From: a virus
Virus record (IMG/VR): IMGVR_UViG_3300007540_000045
Coordinates: 1-34,086 of that record
DNA: 34,086 bases
Strand: one strand, 5' to 3'
Shown: positions 30,825-34,086 of the stretch, in pieces
How positions within the stretch are numbered: position 1 is the first letter of the stretch
Layout of the letters: every line of letters starts with the position of its first letter
Position numbers and translations under genes: made by a program
The notes under the pieces: generated by a model
What the model was told of the DNA's origin: nothing
Database searches by the model: none
The model's input: the letters and a program-made list of their open reading frames with translations, nothing else

Positions 30825-31355
30825 TTAGGCTGCTAACGTCCCACCAGAACTACCGCTTGGCAAGACAACCTCAACTGTGAGAATGCCTACGCCAGCAGTA
30901 AATACTGCTGTTTCGTACGAAGGTGCAATATAGCAATCTTCGTTAGCTGTTGCGCCAACTGCAATAACACCACCAACGAGTGCGCCATCGCAGATAACAA
31001 CGTCACCGATAGCGTCAATTGCTGTAAGAGCAATATCAACGTCGATGCCATCAGCGTCATCTACAACAGTCGTACCAAACACACCTAGGTCTAGCGTAGC
31101 TGCACCACCTGAAGTGAACGCGGTATGAACCTGAAACGTTGCACTCTTGATGATTGAGCCACGCGGGATGAGCGTGTCTTGGGGTTTAATGTTCGCAGCG
31201 GCAAACGTATCAACCAGATCTACACCAGTAACTTCTACCGTGTATACCTTCGTGTTACCAGAACCACTAACTGCGACAACATCGTTGTCCTCAGAGTGAG
31301 TTCCAAAGCCGACAACCAAGCCATCAGAGTTAGTCCATGTATTTCCTCTAGACAT
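30825..31355 (-). CDS. Putative capsid decoration or head-associated protein, 176 aa
   Basis: A 176-residue acidic, beta-rich protein (many Val, Ala, Gly, Thr, Asp), with no signal or catalytic motif. It follows the major capsid gene by 12 bases and has a strong TAGGAG ribosome-binding sequence, suggesting high expression. It ends before the internal terminator, so it is expressed at capsid level. Segments such as RGSIIKSATFQVHTAFTSGG recall small virion proteins placed after the capsid gene in marine podoviruses, which are thought to decorate the head. No family is named with certainty. Confidence 0.6.
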   Translation of the reverse strand: MSRGNTWTNSDGLVVGFGTHSEDNDVVAVSGSGNTKVYTVEVTGVDLVDTFAAANIKPQDTLIPRGSIIKSATFQVHTAFTSGGAATLDLGVFGTTVVDDADGIDVDIALTAIDAIGDVVICDGALVGGVIAVGATANEDCYIAPSYETAVFTAGVGILTVEVVLPSGSSGGTLAA

Positions 31356-31367
31356 AATATATTACTC

Positions 31368-32321
31368 CTATACTTGGTCGGTGTCAGTCAAGACACAGAC
31401 GAGATTTTCAGGACGATACACTTTCAAACCGTAACGAGCAGTCGTGACGTATTCTTCACGTTGCTTGTTCATGTTATACTGTCCATCAACTTTAGGCATC
31501 TGACGCATAGCACCCATGAATGGGAGCAGGTCAGGTGAAGCAGCAGACATGAAGATGTTTGCTACGCCTTGAGCTGTAGTCAGCGTGATCGTTTCGTTAG
31601 CTTCAGCAAGGTAGTTAGAAACATAGAAGTCGAATCCGAAGATGTTCTTGATGAACCTCATGTCGGAGCCAATACCCGTTTCAATCAAACCTTCCCAGCG
31701 AGGGTTGTTACTAACATTGGTGATGTTCGTAATAGTATTAAGTGCATACTCTACGGACGGATCAACGATAGCAATCAAGTTGCTAGACGGTACGTTGGCT
31801 TTCTTCAAAGCGAAGAGAGCTTTAGCAGCGTCAGCCACAGCGAACGTCTCGTTCGTACCCGTACCAATGAAGCGATGCTCTGCGCCATTGATTGAGTTGG
31901 TAGCATTAGCGGTTTGACCACCAGATGCGCCACCAGCTGCGAGAGCCAGAATATCTGTCTCTAACTTTTCAGCCATTGCTCGTGCCTGTGAAGGTACGAA
32001 TTTGCTTTCGAGTTGTGCAGCATAGAACAAGTCTTGCCGTGCTTTTTCTGTGATGTAGTGTCCAGAAGACAAGTACTCAGAGATGGAGAAGGTGAACTCA
32101 CCAGTGTCGAGTGCATCGAAGGTCACATCAGTGTCTTCGCTGTAATCGCGTACTGTGCTTTCGCCAATAGAAGGGATCGTGAACTGATCGCCATCGGGGA
32201 ATTCCGATAACCAATTCACCCAACCTTGGGCTTCAAGCTGGTCCTGAAGGACCTCTTTGAGTTGCGTACTCCAAATCTCAGAACGAGTCAAAAGTGCACC
32301 ATTAGTCGTGTTCATTGACAT
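31368..32321 (-). CDS. Major capsid protein
   Basis: A 317-residue protein. It follows a scaffold-like gene and precedes a decoration-like gene, the usual head-gene order. Elements consistent with the HK97 fold include an N-terminal arm, a long helix region (DLFYAAQLESKFVPSQARAM), a beta-rich peripheral domain and the C-terminal stretch EEYVTTARYGLKVYRPENLV. A purine-rich AAAAGGAAAA precedes ATG 32321 (an ATG two codons later is also possible). Codon choice is more even than in the neighbours, as expected for the most abundant phage protein. It assembles the icosahedral head in the host cytoplasm. Confidence 0.88.
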   Translation of the reverse strand: MSMNTTNGALLTRSEIWSTQLKEVLQDQLEAQGWVNWLSEFPDGDQFTIPSIGESTVRDYSEDTDVTFDALDTGEFTFSISEYLSSGHYITEKARQDLFYAAQLESKFVPSQARAMAEKLETDILALAAGGASGGQTANATNSINGAEHRFIGTGTNETFAVADAAKALFALKKANVPSSNLIAIVDPSVEYALNTITNITNVSNNPRWEGLIETGIGSDMRFIKNIFGFDFYVSNYLAEANETITLTTAQGVANIFMSAASPDLLPFMGAMRQMPKVDGQYNMNKQREEYVTTARYGLKVYRPENLVCVLTDTDQV

Positions 32322-32347
32322 ATTAGTTTTCCTTTTACTTTATGAGA

Positions 32348-33088
32348 TTATTTATTGAAGCGATCACCAAGTGCCATCGCGTCCTTAGTATACTGACCTT
32401 GTATCTTCACATTGTTCCAGTACTTGTTCACTCCCATCTCTCGTTTGAGGTGGTCGTAATAAGCTTTGGTTTTGTGACCTTCCACTTCCATGGGTTGGTT
32501 CACTTGTGTGTTTACTTGGCCCGAACTAGGGAGTTGCGAAGTACTCCGTGATGCGGTACTTGGATCAACGTCTATCAGCTTGGCAAAAGCGTTTGGAGAT
32601 CGTTCACTCAGCTCGCCTAAGTCTTTGGCACTCATGCCCAGTTGCTTAGCGCGTTCTGCTACGTAAGTCTTGGCAGCTTCAACATCGCCATTTACCTTAC
32701 CTAGTACTAATGAATTACTCCTGCTACGATTCTCAGCAGCGGTCGCTTGCTGTGATTCTCCTTGCATGATTTCTTTGATCTTGTTACTCAGGTCGTCTTC
32801 AGATAAAGATTGGTTACTTTCTTCAGCCACCTGTGGTGCTTTAGACGAACGAACAGATTCGATCAATTCTTCGATCTTGCTGGTCTGGTCAGACTGTGAT
32901 TCTAGCTTAGCTAGTGCTTCACGGATCTGCTTGTTCTCAGCTTGGATCTGTTCAATAAAGTTATCAGCTTCTTGCTTTCCTTTGGCAAGTTCGTTTACGT
33001 CAGCAAACTTCTTACCTTCGCCTACCAGTTCAGACAATACATCTTGGCTGGGATTCTCCGTGGTCGGAGTGTCAAATACATCGGTCAT
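32348..33088 (-). CDS. Head scaffolding protein
   Basis: A 246-residue, acidic, mostly helical protein with long Glu/Gln/Lys/Ser-rich stretches (FIEQIQAENKQIREAL; SLSEDDLSNKIKEIMQ). There is a short basic, aromatic C-terminal segment (KYWNNVKIQGQYTKDAM) that could bind the capsid protein, as is typical for scaffolds. It lies directly upstream of the capsid gene. ATG 33088 was preferred over TTG 33094 because AGAGG is six bases before it. Scaffolds guide prohead assembly and are then removed. Confidence 0.8.
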   Translation of the reverse strand: MTDVFDTPTTENPSQDVLSELVGEGKKFADVNELAKGKQEADNFIEQIQAENKQIREALAKLESQSDQTSKIEELIESVRSSKAPQVAEESNQSLSEDDLSNKIKEIMQGESQQATAAENRSRSNSLVLGKVNGDVEAAKTYVAERAKQLGMSAKDLGELSERSPNAFAKLIDVDPSTASRSTSQLPSSGQVNTQVNQPMEVEGHKTKAYYDHLKREMGVNKYWNNVKIQGQYTKDAMALGDRFNK

Positions 33089-33097
33089 GGTCAACCT

Positions 33098-33355
33098 CTA
33101 GTTTAATAGTTTAATTATACTTCTAAGTGTTTTCCGAGCACTTGCGTTGGCGATAACCAAACGCTCGTACCCGGGGTTTGTGAAGTCTTCTTCGAGACGA
33201 TAAGTTGTCTCGATCTCTTCTTCTAATATACTCTTTAGTCTACGCTGTATAAGCGTAGAGTTTGAAATGATCTTTGCAGATTCTTTGATAGCATCTGCTT
33301 GCTCTTCCTTAGGAAGTTTACGGTCTTCCTTGAACCATCTTTGGTCTAAGCTCAT
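33098..33355 (-). CDS. Small helical hypothetical protein between head genes, 85 aa
   Basis: Unrecognised. Highly charged and helical (RWFKEDRKLPKEEQADAIKE; a later RRLKSILEEEIETTYRLEEDF), with no cysteine or membrane segment. It overlaps the upstream virion-protein gene as ATGA and precedes the scaffold start by 9 bases. The position between two head genes suggests an assembly role or head component, but nothing more specific can be read. Confidence 0.6.
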   Translation of the reverse strand: MSLDQRWFKEDRKLPKEEQADAIKESAKIISNSTLIQRRLKSILEEEIETTYRLEEDFTNPGYERLVIANASARKTLRSIIKLLN

Positions 33356-34086
33356 GTGTTTAGGTTGTTAGGCAGTCTTTCGTTATTGACTATGTAGCCA
33401 CCGAATACTGAAAAGACTTGTGTAGATACGGTGCCAATGATTTGTTGCTTGACTTCTGTCTTCTCTGGGATCAGAGTAGCACCTGCATTATTAGAGTAAG
33501 TCTCGCCATTGAACAACCAGATCTCGGAGATGGCTCGCCATGCTGTGTTATCTCCATACAGTTTGATTAGAGACTTAACGTGTAGGTCTACGTTACCACT
33601 CATGCGGCCTACGCCCATGGTGAAGTTGTCTACGAGCACACTCTTATTTGCTGGAACTGTGTAGTGCGTCTGTTGTGTCTGTCCTTCTAAGGCTTCTATA
33701 TATGCTTGCAGTGCCCCACCTATAGAAATAGATATGTTACCAGCGTTAATCGCACCAGTACCTGCCGTGACGTTGTAGGCTCTATTAACTCTGAACCAAT
33801 CTGTGCCTACTGAGGCAACAGCTACTTGTCCGTCTAGTACTATTGTCTCTGCTATCTCTTCGTAGTTACTATCAAGTCCTTCAACTCTTATCGTCCAAGC
33901 TCCTGTGCCAACAGCAGCTGAGTCATCAGCTGTACTTGAGGACACTACTGATAGTGCTCCTGCGCTTGTCGGCAGCACCCTAGCTGCTCCCGGTGACCAC
34001 ATCTCTTCTGTTCCACTAGCCACTGCATCATTCATCCCGAACTTGCGGAAGATCTCCCAGCCGGGGATGTATCCAGTAGCTGTAGC
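33352..34086 (-). CDS. Virion protein cut by the window end
   Basis: The frame is open to base 34086, so the gene starts beyond the window; ATG 34035 is internal, because the 17 codons before it (GYIPGWEIFRKFG just upstream) read like part of the same conserved N-terminus. The visible ~244 residues are beta-rich with Gly, Ala, Ser and Val, and include GTEEMWSPGAARVLP, then a fibre- or decoration-like pattern of short strands. Proteins opening with a YIPGW...FG...GTEE stretch are common virion proteins in marine phages. Its place upstream of the scaffold supports a head or head-fibre role. Confidence 0.65.
   Translation of the reverse strand, partial: ATATGYIPGWEIFRKFGMNDAVASGTEEMWSPGAARVLPTSAGALSVVSSSTADDSAAVGTGAWTIRVEGLDSNYEEIAETIVLDGQVAVASVGTDWFRVNRAYNVTAGTGAINAGNISISIGGALQAYIEALEGQTQQTHYTVPANKSVLVDNFTMGVGRMSGNVDLHVKSLIKLYGDNTAWRAISEIWLFNGETYSNNAGATLIPEKTEVKQQIIGTVSTQVFSVFGGYIVNNERLPNNLNT

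Noticed and set aside
33114-33119. Minus-strand TATAAT before the scaffold gene, a possible -10 promoter element
   Set aside because: No -35-like hexamer is found at 16-18 bases upstream and there is no extended -10 TG. An isolated TATAAT in an AT-rich gene end is weak evidence.

Overview
The window is most of the genome of a tailed, short-tailed (podovirus-type) lytic bacteriophage. Two gene arms converge on a bidirectional terminator near 13.25 kb. Bases 1-13212 are read rightward and hold replication and nucleotide metabolism. Bases 13294-34086 are read leftward and hold structure and lysis. Spanin-type proteins and a lipid A deacylase-like protein point to a Gram-negative host. A family A DNA polymerase, a B12-dependent ribonucleotide reductase, a CobS/CobT-like pair, a T7-type endonuclease I and T7-supergroup structural genes suggest a marine phage of the SIO1 / VpV262 / 'cobavirus' kind (Zobellviridae-like). 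That placement is inferred from gene content and was not tested by a search. No RNA polymerase gene is visible, so transcription probably depends on the host.

Left arm (+ strand): the 3' part of a CobS/MoxR-like AAA+ ATPase (cut by the window start), then a CobT-like metallopeptidase/von Willebrand A gene interrupted by one in-frame UGA, and a small two-helix membrane protein. Next come a zinc/TOPRIM primase, a DnaB-like helicase whose Walker A lysine and Walker B aspartate are both missing, DNA polymerase I, a putative ssDNA-binding protein, several small proteins, a Cas4/AddB-like Fe-S nuclease, a DUF3310 protein, endonuclease I and a DnaQ-like exonuclease with a zinc ribbon. The arm ends with a class II monomeric ribonucleotide reductase and an FmdB-like zinc ribbon protein. 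Most genes touch or overlap, which suggests one or a few polycistronic units.

Right arm (- strand, in transcription order from 34086 down): a virion protein cut by the window end, a small helical protein, scaffold, major capsid protein and a decoration-type protein, followed by an intrinsic terminator inside the arm. Then come T7 gp11-like and gp12-like tail proteins, a GNAT acetyltransferase, a gp14-like protein, and three large internal/ejection proteins of 1730, 712 and 465 aa; the last carries an ADP-ribosyltransferase-like signature. These are followed by an M15 peptidase endolysin, a membrane/coiled-coil protein, a tail fibre with tandem repeats, and a beta-rich protein. A compact envelope/lysis module closes the arm: two tiny single-helix membrane proteins, a PagL-like lipid A deacylase, a holin, overlapping Rz/Rz1-type spanins and a 72-aa protein. 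Portal and terminase genes are not seen and presumably lie outside the window.

The most noteworthy points are the PagL-like enzyme embedded in the lysis cassette, the single UGA inside the CobT-like gene, the helicase with a double active-site loss, and the ART-like domain in a probable ejection protein. No stretch over 300 bases lacks a gene. I saw no tRNA, CRISPR array or insertion sequence.
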